Assembly: GCA_025093555.1 (NCBI GenBank)
Contig: JAIWNF010000050.1
Span: forward strand, 186,001-250,000
Origin: Circinella umbellata
Lineage: Eukaryota; Mucoromycota; Mucoromycetes; Mucorales; Lichtheimiaceae
Direction of reading: 5' to 3'
DNA: 64,000 nt
The position numbers and the translations under genes were made by a program. Below the pieces are notes generated by a model. The model ran no database searches. It saw nothing but the letters and a program-made list of their open reading frames with translations, and was not told the DNA's origin. Numbering within the stretch: the stretch's first letter is position 1; each line of letters begins with the position of its first letter. Of this stretch, positions 33,520 through 46,734 are shown piece by piece.

Positions 33520-34771
33520 TTAATTCTTTACGGGGTATTGGACTGAGCCTGAGCAGGACGAACCATCAACACTATCTGTTGGGACATAAGTTCCATTTCC
33601 TTGAACATGGAAGTAAAGCCAAATTTCTTCCAAATCTCCACCACTGCAAGAAATTTTAGGAGCAGCACCTGTGGATGCAGAAATGGCCTTTTCAAATTCA
33701 TCGACAGAATATTCACTTCCAGGCTTAATACCAGCTTCATTCAAAATAGCATAGAGATCGTATTCGCTACGGAGGTCCAATGTCTTTTGGAAAAAGGCAG
33801 TGACATCCTCATTTTCCTTGTAGTCATCACCAAAGCACTTGGGATCCAATGTTGAAACACAAGTACCTGTTAAATTAATAAGTTATAAATTATTAAGGTT
33901 GTAATAATATATATTATAGTGCAACTTTATATAGTTTAGACGCTCATATTTCAGTTTCCCAGAATTTAAATGACTGTGTACATACCATGCTTGTTCCATT
34001 CGTGCGTCCAGAAAGCGGGGTTGTCGCCTGAGTAAAAGAAAGTACAGCAACAATAAATGAACAATTTAATTAGAAAAAAATAATATAGAATAGAAGTTAG
34101 ACCTCTTGAAATAATATTTACCCTTATACGATGGCCAATAAGTGTCAAGTTGATCATAAAGTTCGGAGTCAAGCTCTTTAATAATTTCACCAACGTTGTC
34201 AAAGTTTCGAGAGGCATCACAGCCAGAATTTCCATCGCCAGGAATGCCACCACTGCAAGTATCGGGCCACAAACCTAATCAATCCATTGTATATTAGTTC
34301 ATCGTCTAAATATTCAGAGAATAGAACTAATTCTACTACTGCTATATATTTCAACCCTACCATGCATTGTGAAAGCATCAGATGGACCGTAGCCGGGAAC
34401 CCACTATTAATAGGAACATAAGTATGTTATATATAATGGGATTAAAATCATATTTTTTGAAAGGGTAGACGTATCTAAAATCTACTACATCGTAAATTAA
34501 ATTACCTGCTGTACGTGAACCATCAAACCATTTTCAGGAACACAACAACTATCTGCATTGGAGCTACTACAAGAAATGGAATCGGCTATATATTTACATT
34601 CATTGTAGCAATTAACTATTATTCATAGTTCTTTACTTTTTTCATTTACAACAAATATTAATATTTACCAGAGCAACTGTCTTGTCGTTTGAAAAGAGTT
34701 GTTGGAGCAGCAGAAACTTGGGAAATTAAGCTAGCACTCGCAGCTATTAAACCGGCAAAGGCGAATTTCAT
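33520..34771 (-). CDS. Secreted ribonuclease T2
   Basis: Minus-strand exons 34771-34669, 34585-34506, 34403-34361, 34274-34122, 34027-33986 and 33866-33520 sum to 768 nt (255 aa). The enzyme cleaves single-stranded RNA through 2',3'-cyclic intermediates. Residues 1-22 (MKFAFAGLIAASASLISQVS and following AA) form a signal peptide, followed by a KR site near 32 that could be a processing point. Conserved active-site blocks are intact: CAS I FTMHGLWPD (72-80, catalytic His75) and CAS II FWTHEWNKHGTC (132-143, His135, Glu136, His140). Cysteines in SCSSSNADSCC and around DTCSGG fit the T2 disulphide pattern. It probably acts outside the cell or in the vacuole in nutrient scavenging. Six exons with tiny internal ones. 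Confidence 0.95.
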
Positions 34772-37700
34772 AATGTTATTAGTTACGAAGAAAAAGATAT
34801 CTGAAGGAAGTATTGCTATGAATATAAAGCAAAAAATCTTGAGTTTATATAGACATTCTTCAGTAACGCATAAATTTTACCGCAACCCAGATTATTGACG
34901 AAAAGGGCAACAATTACTGAAAAGAGTGGTAGAAGACAGTTTCATATGGTTTCCAAACCGCTCAATTACCACACGTGGATGTAACTTCTGCAGAGTGGTG
35001 AGTATTTTTTTTTTGCGGGATACTTTATAATAGCATATATGTATCACTCATTTCAATTTTAATGGTTAGTTCCTTTTTTACATACACAACACCAATTACC
35101 ATCTCTATTACCGCGACCAGAGCCACACACGATAGTGGTCTGGGAGTGATGTTCTTGCATTTAATGGCACCATAAACTGGGTGCCTTGAAATATAATTCT
35201 TAATATTGATATTATTAATATTTTTCATTATTATTTCTAATTTAATAAACTAATAAATAAAATAGACATAGATTTTTTATTATTATGCTTAATGAGTTGC
35301 GCGATCTTTGTCTATATAATTATATCAAGATCCAAATAGATGATGTATCTCAGTTTTTTTTCTTGTGATTCTTTCATTAATTTTTGTTACACAGATCGTG
35401 TAAGCATTTATCAATGATCATCCCTTATTTCAGCACATGATCATACGAAATTGGAAAAGGGTAAAGGAAGTAAATCCGCTTTGTTTCCAAATCAGTCGAT
35501 ATAGATAGTATAATTGAAAACAGTTCTCTATATTATCACTTTTATATAATCATCATTTCAAATAATTTGTACATTAGAAGATAAGATGTTTCACAAACTA
35601 TCTGGCATGAATAAAATTATTTAACTTTTATTGGTAAAAAATATGCGATATAGAAATAATTTATCATAGTAATTAATGCTTGATAGTTAGATGATACAGA
35701 AGGTCACTCGACGTAGTAATACTGTGATAGTTTCTTGTAATAAAGTCGTTATCTTTTATACTATCAACTTTTCGTACTTGCTTTTATGAACAACCTTGGT
35801 GTAATTTTAATGTAATTTTTATTTGTTGTACAGCACTTTATAGCTTTTTATTTTGAGTTTTATATTTGAACAAATTGTTATTAATCTACGAGTGTTTGAT
35901 AGCTATTAGATTTTTGATATAATTGGACATTTATCTATATTTTACTATAAAATGCCAAGCGACTTTTGTCTACAGACATGTAGTTGTTTTCTTGTGGTAC
36001 AAAGGGATAAGGAAAATGTAATAAATGGATTTTAAGGGTTGTGATACCATAGCTAAAAAGCGCTTAAAGTGGGTTGAGTACCAGTTGCGGAGAAAGTAGA
36101 TTATAAGTAACTTTAGGTAACAAAGAATAATATGGTATAATGGAGAATGGAGTATGCGTTATGCCATAATTATATGTCATCGGGAAATACAAGCCTAGTC
36201 TCTTTCTGAAGAGCTTCTTCTGGGAGATTTTCAATATAGCTTTAAACATCATTTCTATATCAGTTAACGAGAACAGTATGAGCTTACAACACTTTGATCA
36301 AATGCATATTTTTACATCCCTTCATGCAATACCTATCGTCATTTTTTCTACTTACCACTGCAACCAACACCACGACTAAAATGAGTAGTAGAAATGAATG
36401 GATTTCCATGAATCTGCATGATCACTATTGACATGAATTTCAATGAAATGTGTCAGTTCATGGAGATCCAAAGATCTATGCAAAATCATAGATATTCAGT
36501 CATATCCATTACCTATTTATTAGCAGATTCATGTAGACCCATTGATGCTTTATAGCCTAGTTTCTAAAAGATATATATTTTACTTTATAAGTATATACAT
36601 TATACTGCGGATATAACATGGTTGAGACCACTTCTACTATATTATGGTAGGCACTTTGAATAATAAAATGTTCTTTTTGTGGGTCATTAACTATGTGAGA
36701 TAATGAGAAAAGTAGTAAAAGAAGTGCATGGGAATACTACTTCTCGTCAAACGATCAGGGGTTCACAAAGTATAAGTATGCGTTTTCACGGATTATCACT
36801 CATATTTACAAAGCATGCATTTTCATTCATATTCATAGATAGATATTTGTTCAGTTTTATGCAGATTCATATATCATTCAGAGTCATACATTGTCACTCA
36901 TATTCGTTAATTTTTGTAATAGAGATTCATGGATTTATTTCCATGAAAATGAATGGTTGTCTTTTTTCATACATATTCATAGAGAAGCATGGCATTTCAT
37001 AGCTTATAATTTCATATTTATAGAGAATTAGGTAATTGCATGCAATTTTTAGCCGTGGTGCAAGTTTAGTGTATAGATTAGTGTTTTTTTACACTCAACA
37101 TATGTACTGTTTGATTACTAATATTCATGCAGCAATGGGATAATATTGATATCAAGCTTGAGTAATTTTCAAGTGTTACTTGAAAGTATTATATTTGATA
37201 CTTATACACATACGCTATTTTTTTTATCGCTTCTGCGACAAACATATTTTAATTACTACTGTTACTATTTTCACCATCGAATGCCAAGAGGTGTGTAACT
37301 TTCTTTAAAAAAATGTTGTAAATGTTTTGGAGATAGCTCTTTCAAATGGTAACAAAGTAATCGCTGCTTCTGTAATTTAACTGTTGCAAAACAGCGCTAG
37401 GCTGCACTGTACTAGTATTTTGGCTTGTTTGTGTCTTTTGGAAAAAAAACTCAACGATGAATAAATAATTCGGTTTCAAATGAGTAAATCGTACTCATTA
37501 CCATATATTCTTTTTCTGTTATTGTGACAGCATTAGTATACCCGAGCTTTGAACCAAATCTCTCCTTTTTAACCACTCTACAGTATATGTTTGTCCCTTC
37601 ACACAACGTCGATCTTGAAGAAATATCATTCGTATTGCATCTTGGATATATCTATTACATTTACTTTTCTTTGTGTATTGATACTGGTACATACTTCAAA

Positions 37701-38566
37701 CGATGTGTACCATAAAATAACTGTGGGCCAGAGTGTCGTATTATTATTCTGTCAGGTATCAGCCATTACCGTAGATGAAAAAGCATTTTCCTGCTTGATC
37801 CATTTTAATCCGTGGAAGCAACAACATGATATTTGTAATTTTCGCATCGACTGCGATTTTTCATAGGTCTGTGGTCACAGCAAATGGTTGAGACAAAAGA
37901 AAAATCAGCCATGTAAATATACATTCCACTGGTTGCGAGTAACTTACAGGTGACAGAATTGCTAAGCAACAATGATGTGGTAAAATACTATTTTATATTG
38001 TACAAGAAGTCAAATAATCAGTGTGATGAACACCTTTCTACGGCTTCATTGCTGCCAAATCGTTTTTATATAAAGACTGCTATCATCTCTTCATTGCACT
38101 TACTATTGCTTCATGTCTTCATGATAAGCGATTGCAACTTGAATAGTTTTTTTTCACAACGAATCGGTTATTTATAGGAACTATTCTAGTTTAAAATATA
38201 GTGGCTGTTACATTTATATGCTTGTGAACATGAAAAACAATATTTTGTAAAGTTGATAACTGCTTTATGTTCTTTATTTCTTTTAATTTAAGAAATTGTG
38301 CGCTGAAATCGTTATAAAGGACTCCGACCAACAACAATTATTGGAAAAAGTTTTAGTAACGGTTGCCAACCAACTACTTTTTCAGTTTACGCCTGCTGAA
38401 AGAAAAAAAAATATAACTTTTACCTAGCCAACACGCTCTCTTCTTTATTTTATTTTTTCGCCTTCTGCTTTTCTTATTCAACTGCAAAAATTATCCTGTT
38501 TTATTAAATTCAACCACCATCATTGTAAAGTAAACGTATTAAATAAACGAGAATCGCCTTTAGACC
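34772..38566. other. Gene-poor AT-rich tract
   Basis: No well-supported gene. A minus-strand stretch near 35080-35170 encodes a short cysteine-rich peptide segment (see findings). Between 36370 and 37010 words related to ATTCATG and its complement CATGAAT recur unusually often. The frames at 37524-37866 show no motif I trust. Confidence 0.4.
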
Positions 38567-41500
38567 ATGTCTACGGAAAACTTGGAAGAGATCGATAAGA
38601 TACGAAATAATATTGAGTTTGCTTCCATCGCGCAGTTCTTTCATACTTTTCAATCGGCATTCCATCCTTGGCCAGCAGCGTACAACCCAGCATCTTTCCT
38701 TGCCAACCAAACTCATCTTGCTAGTCGAGCTGCTAAGCGATCTGATGATGATTATGTTTTCGCGACAGAGGTTAGGATCCTTTTTTTAAACAAATATTTA
38801 TTTATTATTTTCTTTTCTGCTTAATGTTTGTGCAACAACCATGCTGGCTGCATAATTTGAACAAATGGACTAATATATTTGTTATTCTTTGGAATGTGAT
38901 TTTCGACTTTTTGATGTTATTTTGCGTATCCATAGGACCTTGAAAGTATGCTTTTAAAGCGCGAGGAACGGTATCGTCTCCAGGAAATCATAGTTCGCAT
39001 GTTACGTTTGTTGACACGCAACAGATTCATAAAGTAAATTAAAAAAAAGAAAGAAACTTTAATGATACTATGAAAGATAACTTAATATTAATCATTATTG
39101 ACTTCAAAATTTGGTTTAATTATAGCACTGACACGTGGCAAAGCTATTTTGCTAAAGAAATTGATAAACATGAAGCTCTTGACCCTAACCCGTTCCATCC
39201 TGAAGAGGAAGAAAATAACGAACAAGATCAAATTGAAAAGGAAGAGACTTTACAGAAAGCTGAAGATAAATCTGAAACATTTGGTGATGGTAAACAGCAG
39301 CAACCAAGCACATCACCAGCACCTGCCAAACCTTTAATGGACTATTTCACGTTTCCACTTATGACGAGATTACATTTATTATATCTTTTGTGCGAGGTAA
39401 GTATTATAAAAAGGAGGATTTTGTGTTTAAAAATAAGTATACATGAATTATATTAACTAGTTTGGGGCATGTAGTGGCAACTAGATGATGCAGCCGCATT
39501 TAGAGAGCATTTAGATAGCGAAGAAGATGCTGTTCATTGGGTAAGTTGTCTGACAACAAAAAAAAAAAATTGATTATGCACTGCATTATTTTAATCTGGG
39601 ATATACTTTTTCTTGTGAATCTACAGCGTGTAGAACCAATTGGTTTTGATGCAAAAGGAAGTTCATATTGGCTTTTTGATGGTAAATACGTGATACTTTT
39701 TACTATTACTTTTCTTTTGTTTCACAATATCCCGTTCTAACAAAATATATAACTAGACAATCGATTATATAAAGAAACACCGAAGCCTAAACGTACACGA
39801 CCTCAAAAGAAAAAGTCTCGCCCTCGACCTAAAGGTAGTCGTCGCAGTACACGACGTAGTGCACAAGTCAAGGAGGAGGAGGAAGAAGAAGAAGAGGATA
39901 TAGAAGAGTGGATGCCATGGAAATTGGTAAGAGTAATCAATAAAACGAAGGGGCTATTTATTAAATATATGATATCGCATTACTTACACAAACCAACGAC
40001 GCACTCCAGGTTTGCATATCTAAAAATGACTGGGAAGAATTCCCTAAAAAGTTTGAGAATAGCAATAATACTGATGAACAGCAATTCTATGCTATGTTAT
40101 CCAACGATGTATTACCTAAAGTAATTCCAGTATTACAAGAGCATGAAGATGAGCTGAAAAAGAAAGAACTTCTAGCCAATAGAAAACGTAGCTCACGTAT
40201 CATGTATAAAGAATTGGCAGCATTAGAACATGAGCAGCAGGCTATATTAGAAGAAAAGGAAGATAAAACCCGCAAATCATCTAGACGTGAAGAGATGGAT
40301 CGTAAAAAAGAAGAGAAACAAAAGGCTAATATTGCAAAGGAAAGAGAAGAACGTTTAAGAGATAGAGAGCGACGGTTGGAACAACGGGAACATGCACACG
40401 ACGAAGCTGAGAGAAAAAAGACATTGACTGAAACTAAAGGGGGAAAGAAACAGACTGGCAAGACACATAAAGGAAAGAAACGTGGTCGAAAACCCAAGAA
40501 CAAGATAGCTGAAGAGGAAGAAGATGCTTGGACGTTCGATTGTGTTTGTGGAGTTTCTGGTCGAAACATTGTATGTAAAAGCTTTCATGTCTTTGATTTT
40601 TCCTCATGCGTGGTACATGCAGGTGTATGATTACTTTATAAAATCCATATTGACTTTTCTTTTTCTCTTTTAGGATGATGGTACTCCTATGATCGCCTGT
40701 GAACGATGTGAAACTTGGCAACATATTGAATGTCTCCAAAAAGCGGGACAGGTTTCCCAAGATGAAGAAACTCTTGATAAATCAGTCTTTTTTTGTAAGA
40801 TTTGTAAAGAGAAGGAAGTGCAAGATGTTGATGTGGATGGTTTTGAAGATGAGACACCACGAGATACGGAAGTAAAAAGAACGAAGGTTGATCATTCACA
40901 TCATTCAGCACCTTCTGTTATTTCTCCACAGTCAGGAGTCACTCATCTAAACGGATATAGACCACCTGTGTCGGACCATCCTATTATGACAACATCAACT
41001 TGGAGACCTCATCAATCGCCCCCATCACAGTCTCAGCCACAGCCGCACAAACCACAGGTCCAATTGCAACCACATCCCCACCCATTACACCCACAGCAAA
41101 TTCAGAGAAATTCAGACCATCTTTCACCATCTGCGTTTCCAATATTAAAACCGATGTTACCTGCGGATTATGCAAACAGAAATAATAATCATCCCCCAGT
41201 ACTTCCTCCACTATTACCTCAAGTAGCGCACTCTGTTCAAAATATCCAACCACAAAGCATTCGACCAGCACCTCCGCTACCTCCTGTAAAACCAGCTGCA
41301 GTATCATCGCAACCGCAATCACCACAAATCAAGCTTCATTTACGATCTCAGCCACAGACACATGCTCAACCGGAATCTGAGGCGCAACCATTGCGGTCAG
41401 CACCACAGTACACGCCGACGCAGCAATATTCACATCGACAACCACAATCATCACAGCAGCAATATACAGAGCTGCCTCCACCGCCACAACAGCATCAACA

Positions 41501-41585
41501 ACAAGGACAGCAACACCAATCTGAAAATAATAATAATGGCTATTTGGGTACTACACATCATCAAGTTGAAAGCCAAGATCATTAA
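38567..41585 (+). CDS. DDT/WHIM-type PHD-finger chromatin protein (RSF1/CECR2-like)
   Basis: Exons 38567-38770, 38936-39033, 39126-39396, 39475-39540, 39627-39681, 39757-39926, 40010-40570 and 40674-41585 sum to 2337 nt (778 aa). The N-terminal 190 residues are helical and end in a phrase typical of WHIM regions (RVEPIGFDAKGSSYWLFD, about 214-231) that is shared with RSF1, CECR2 and related remodelling subunits. A basic segment (KPKRTRPQKKKSRPRPKG) and an acidic run follow. Then comes a charged coiled coil (about 330-440) and a PHD finger across the exon 7/8 junction (FDCVCG...MIACERCETWQHIECL...FFCKICKE). The C-terminal 250 residues are Pro/Gln-rich and probably disordered. It probably reads histone tails within an ISWI-like remodeller or histone-deacetylase complex; that role is inferred from domain layout. 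Confidence 0.8.
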
Positions 41586-42013
41586 AACGCTTGGTGCTTC
41601 AAAATATATGATATCCCTCTATCATAATAATAAAGTACTACATTTATGTAAATAACAAACCTGAACTCGAAAGTTTCTATAATTGATTCGTTTTCGTTAA
41701 TTTAATATTATTGAAATAAAATATATAAAGATATTAGACATTGTTAAAAACAATAATTATCAGTTTCTTTGTGTTGCTTTGGCTTAATACTATATTGCTG
41801 ATTATCACTAATGTGATGCTCCTAACTTTTTTTTTGCTTTAAACCAAAATAAAAATGAAATATATATCCTGTTACGCAATTATTACATTAACAAAAAATA
41901 TCTTTTTTATTTTTATTTTCAGAGGGTGGATAAATAAGTAAGTATTCACAAGTTGATAATTCCAAATGAAGGATTTCAAATATCAAGCACAATTATATAA
42001 TACATTTTTCTGT
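41586..42013. other. Convergent 3' intergenic region
   Basis: About 430 AT-rich bases between the stop codons of the PHD protein (plus strand) and the reductoisomerase (minus strand). It holds AATAAA-like signals near 41626 (AATAATAAAG) and 41716 (AAATAAAA). Nothing else seen. Confidence 0.5.
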
Positions 42014-43279
42014 TTAGTCATGAAGACCAATCCTCTTTTCAGCTTGGGAAATAGGTTCGTCCTCAGATTCCTTCCAAAGCTGTTCAAGATCACTGGAACC
42101 AGAAGTGAAAGCACCAGACCAAAATTTCGCAAATTCACCTGACAAAATGTCTTCATGAAGAACTTTTTCAAACTTAGCACGTAAGGCAGTGCCATCGTTA
42201 TTTTTGGTGCCCCGGAGTTGACCGAATTGAGAAGTAGGAGAGTGGAATTTGAGTTGACGGAAGAAGCCAACAGTTGCAGCGCGCTCAAAAACTTCCGCAG
42301 GTTCCTTGGAGAGATACATATCGTGTAAGATGGCCTCATCAGAGAAACCAGCAGCTTTGAGAGTATTAAAGGCTTCGCGGAAACAACTTTTAATATATCA
42401 CATATTAGTTCATTAAACTCATTTTAATTATATTAGACATGCTTTTTCCCATCCAGTATATTGTAGCTATTACTTACGTGTTAATAGCAGGCCAAAGTGC
42501 TTGTTCAGCAAACAAATCAATACCAGCTTCTTCACGGCAAGATGATTCTACCGCACCACCTAAAGTGGCACCAATGGCACGTGCAATAGAAAGAACAATG
42601 GGCAAAGCATTACTATTAGGATCTTTTTCAACAGAGACAAAGCAAGGGTAGGGCTCTTTTGCAACAAAGCGATCACGAACACCAGGGCCAATCATACGTG
42701 GAGCAGCCATTACAACACTCATTGAGACAGGAAGTTCCAAAAGATCAAAAGCATAGGCATAGCCAGAGGCGACAACAAGGACAGCATCCTGGGGGGCGTT
42801 ATCCTTGATTTGTTCCTTCCAAACTTCATGCTGAACCTCATCAGGAATAAGAAGGAAAATGACTTCAGCATCTTTAACCGCTTCACTAATGCTCTTGACG
42901 TTGAAATTTGCAGCTTCAGCCTTGGGCTTGTATTCCTACAGATTATAAAGCGACCACTTCAATAATCAAAATCTCCTTATCGCTCATTTTTATATCTTGG
43001 GTTCATCTATAAAGATCCTTTTTTTCACTATATAATCCGACTTACATCGTCACGGTTACCAATAGTAATATTTTTGACGCCAGAATCACGCAAATTTTGT
43101 GCTTGAGCAGAACCTACAAAAATTAAGTAATATTGGCATTCAAGCTACAGAAAATCAAATTAATCCAAAAAAAGAAATTACAGATAATCACCTTGGTTGC
43201 CAAAGCCAACGAAAGTTACGCGCTTGTTTTGAATGATTGAAAGATCAGCGTCAGAATCATGATACACCTTGACAGCCAT
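42014..43279 (-). CDS. Ketol-acid reductoisomerase-like protein of bacterial type
   Basis: Minus-strand exons 43279-43192, 43113-43046, 42935-42478 and 42386-42014 sum to 987 nt (328 aa). KARI converts acetolactate to dihydroxyisovalerate in valine/leucine/isoleucine synthesis using NADPH and Mg2+. The N terminus has the KARI signature MAVKVYHDSDADLS and a Rossmann GFGNQGSAQAQNLRDSG loop, and LLIPDEVQHEVW and APRMIGPGVRDRF follow. The knotted C-terminal domain keeps REEAGIDLFAEQALWP (metal-binding D..E pattern) and HSPTSQFGQL. Length and N terminus resemble bacterial class I KARI and unusual bacterial homologues. Fungal Ilv5 is about 395 aa with a mitochondrial presequence, which is absent here. 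The last 60 residues (FEKVLHEDILSGEFAKFWS) are a helical tail as in KARI. Whether it makes branched-chain amino acids or does something else in the cytosol is open. Confidence 0.85.
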
Positions 43280-44627
43280 TTTATTATACACGATTATTAA
43301 GAAAAAAACGAAAAAAAAATATAAAGATCTTTGAAAGCTCAACAGTTGTCTATTTATATTGTTGGTTAAGCTCACACATGATTCCCGCGAACCTTGTCAT
43401 CCTAAACTTTTCCTTACTTTTTTCTCATGGACAAGTTAAAATTCCCCCGAATGTTCCGAGAAACTTGCAAACAGTAAAATAATAATAATTCTGTGCTAAA
43501 CCCAATTCCTATTTCCTGGCCTAATTATTATTATTCATATTATCTATAACCGTTCTCTTAGAAGAAAATATAGTTGTCTATTCATCCGTAAACATATGTT
43601 CCGTGCACCCGGGAAACCCACTATTTTATTTACGGTACTCTTGTTAAATGTTTCCAGATAAAAAAAGAGAATTGTTAATGGTATAAGACATAATCTAGTT
43701 AATTTATTCAACAGAGGTATTGATCAGCTGTGTTGGTTGATGGCACCAATCTTTAATATCACGAACAATAATAACAACAGGAACGACAATAACAGGCCCT
43801 GAACGAAGGAGAAGTAAAGTCTACCGTTTATTGGTGACGTTACATAATCGAACTCTATGGGTTAGTCATTTTTTGTTCCATGTGAGAGTTTTATATAGGA
43901 GAATTGTAATACATCTCGGATCGGCAGCAAGAAAGAGAGGAAGAGCATTAGATTTTAAAGTTTGGGACGAAAGAGACGTATCATCATATGTATTTCTCCC
44001 TAATTCCCGAATTTCAATAACTATACCAACCTATAGTATATAGTGTTTTTTTTCACTCTTTATATAAAACAAAATCTTAGTAATAACTCTTCAATTGATC
44101 CCGCGGAAGCTAATAGTGTCAAAATGAACAATTGGCGACAGCTGATATGTACGTATAAACAGATTAAGAAACATGTACTTTCATGGAACAAACTGAAAAT
44201 CTCTTTTATAATAGTAGAGCATTAAGTTAATTTATCTTATGGTGTATGTATATACAAATATGTAGTAAGATATAGTATTTATTTCTGTTATTTATTATTC
44301 AAGTGGATTGGTGAAGAAGGCCTGCTCATAATTCATCTATAGGAAACTTTTTTTTACACTTTCATCAGATATAAATAGGATCGTCGATCATATAAATAAG
44401 TTGAGCAATACATAGTAGTAATGAATAATTATGTTTGTTGATAATTAAATACAAATGCTTTGTTATTAGGAGCACTAAATATTAAAAAAAAGGAGTATCC
44501 TGAAAGAAAAAGTAGGGGTTTGTGTTTTTTTTTTGGCCCACACGGACATTGAATGAACAAAGAAAGACCAGTGAAAAAAAAAATATTCAGCAACCAACAC
44601 TTTTTTTTCCCTTTAAACAGACACAAA
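43280..44627. other. Intergenic region between divergent genes
   Basis: Promoters of the reductoisomerase (minus) and the TRA2-like gene (plus) must lie at the two ends. The frames at 43831-44225 have no recognisable motif. No RNA gene seen. Confidence 0.4.
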
Positions 44628-45844
44628 ATGAGTGAAGTTGAGAATAGTGGTAAGATAAACAAGAGTAATTTATCAAGATAAAAGCGTTTCATAAACTAAT
44701 TTGACGAAAAGGTGAACAACGTTATTCAGATGAAAGAGCGAGAAGCCCTCGTAGCCGCTCTCGCTCCCGTTCTCCAACTCGTCACAGTGAAAGTCGATAT
44801 CGCAGTCGCTCGCGATCCAGAGAACCATCGTTAGTATAAATATTTCAAATCATGGCTAAAAATTCAGATGATTAATATCCTAACTTTTTTGTTGTTGATG
44901 TTTAGTCGCAATCCTGATCCTGAAGAACAAAATCCTGGTGATAATCTTTTCATCACTGGTCTTACAACAAGAACTAATAGTGCTGATCTTGAAGAACTTT
45001 TTAACAAATATGGAAAGGTAAGGAATATATACAACTTTCGATAATGAAAAAAAATTGTTTATTTATATTAACAACTTTTATATATAATTATATAGATTCA
45101 AAAAGCTGAGGTAATGTATGATCCTCACACCCGTGACTCCCGTGGCTTTGGTTTTATTCGTATGGCTTCATCTGAAGATGCCGATAGAGCTATCACTGGT
45201 ATTAACGGCACGGAACTTGATGGACGTATTGTTACTGTTGAGAAGGTAATTTCATAAACAAGAAGGGGTAGTGGTTGAAAGTGACTATACCTTTTGAAAT
45301 TTTTTTAAAATTACTGACTTCTATAAATATATTAGGCTAGAAGAGCTAGACCACGCACACCCACTCCTGGTCGTTATTATGGACCCCCTAAACGTGGTGG
45401 ACGTAAGTGTTTAAAATTTCATTATATATGTAAAGAAAAAAATCAACGGATATATATATCCGTTATGATGATTTAGATGCTATCAGAAAACAACTGTGTT
45501 TGCTCATGGTCGTTCTGCTGTGCGCCTCTGTTTCTCGTTGGCGGGTTTGTATAGACCGTTTTGGACCTCGTTCTGACTACCGATATTATGATCCTCGTTA
45601 TGAAGCTAGACCACCTCGTGGACATGATCCAAGATATGATCGCTATTACGACAGGTCTTATATGGATCGTTATGATCCACCAAGATATGATCGAGGATAC
45701 GAGCGCGACCGTTATGACCGAGGTTATGATCGTGCTTACGATCGCCCTTACGACCGTGGTTATGACCGTTATGATCGCTATGACCGTCGTCCCCCTCCAC
45801 CAAGATACGACCCTTACCCACCTCGCCCTAGATCACCTTATTAG
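44628..45844 (+). CDS. TRA2-like SR-type splicing regulator with one RRM
   Basis: Exons 44628-44649, 44712-44829, 44906-45017, 45096-45245, 45336-45402 and 45555-45844 sum to 759 nt (252 aa). Residues about 14-47 form an RS domain (SPRSRSRSRSPTRHSESRYR). A single RRM follows (about 58-135): NLFITGLTT (RNP2), then DSRGFGFIRMAS (RNP1). The C terminus (about 155-252) is a Tyr/Arg/Asp repeat (YDRGYDR, YDRYDR units) ending RPRSPY. RS1-RRM order with an R/Y-rich tail is the transformer-2 layout, so it probably binds purine-rich exonic enhancers in the nucleus. The RRM carries the exact exon breaks common in this family. The tail repeats are long and could drive condensate formation. Confidence 0.88.
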
Positions 45845-46734
45845 TTACCAGCTTACTGCTACTACATCACATCATCATCGGCAAATTCGGCCAACATTAA
45901 TCGTTTATATGATTTGTTTCCATTCTTGCCGAAATGAAGAAAAAAAAAACAAAGAATACATATTACAACACAATCAAACTTTTTTCAACAAAACATTTAC
46001 ACACAAAAAAAAAGATATTGTTTTATTCCGTTATACAAACACAAACACATATACATACTCAAAAAAAATATGTTTCAATCAATTTCTTTCAACATCCAAT
46101 TTTTGCTTGCCTCTGTTTTGACCAATTTTTCACAATTTTTTTTAATCAACACAACTAGTTAAAAAAGAAAAGCGGCTGCAGCAGAAACAGTAATTAGTAA
46201 TTAGCTTGTGCACTTTTAGACATATAATTTATTATTCAGTTCTCCAACTTCACTCAGCCTTTAATATCTTTTTTTTTTCACTCTGTGTCTACAATACATC
46301 TCAGCTTATCGTGTATATATGTCACCATAATTCATCAAATACATATACACTCCATAGAAACATTAGCAACTTAGCAACCGTAATACTAGACAACTAGTAG
46401 TTACGTATATAAAGCAATTTTACAATCGTCCTCAATATACACGTTCCAACTCATTACAGATTAACAAATAGACTGACGAATCTCTCACATCGACATTCCC
46501 ATCAATTTTTAAAAAAGGTAAATGGAGTAATAACGATGTTATGTAGATAAAAGTTGATGCTTGTTTGCTTTTTTGTTAGTGAAGAAGAATTAGAATGCTT
46601 GTTTATTCCCCCACTCCTTATAAGTAAATCTTTTTGATGATGTCATTCATTAATAAGCAAAAGGTCACCATATTTTAATTAAAATGTATAAAAGATCGTA
46701 TTTACAAAGTATTGAGTGTGGAAGAGAATCATTA
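45845..46734. other. Convergent 3' intergenic region
   Basis: Nearly 900 bases between two convergent stop codons. T-rich and A-rich tracts only; the 186-codon overlapping frame is a shadow of the TRA2-like tail plus 3' UTR. Confidence 0.5.

Noticed and set aside
37524..37866. Possible PIF1 helicase N-terminal relic on the minus strand (a GKCFFIYGNG-like phrase)
   Set aside because: Resembles a P-loop only loosely, with a stop right after it and no second motif nearby.
45561..46121. 186-codon frame overlapping the TRA2-like tail
   Set aside because: Out-of-phase reading of the Tyr/Arg/Asp repeats, then of the 3' untranslated region.
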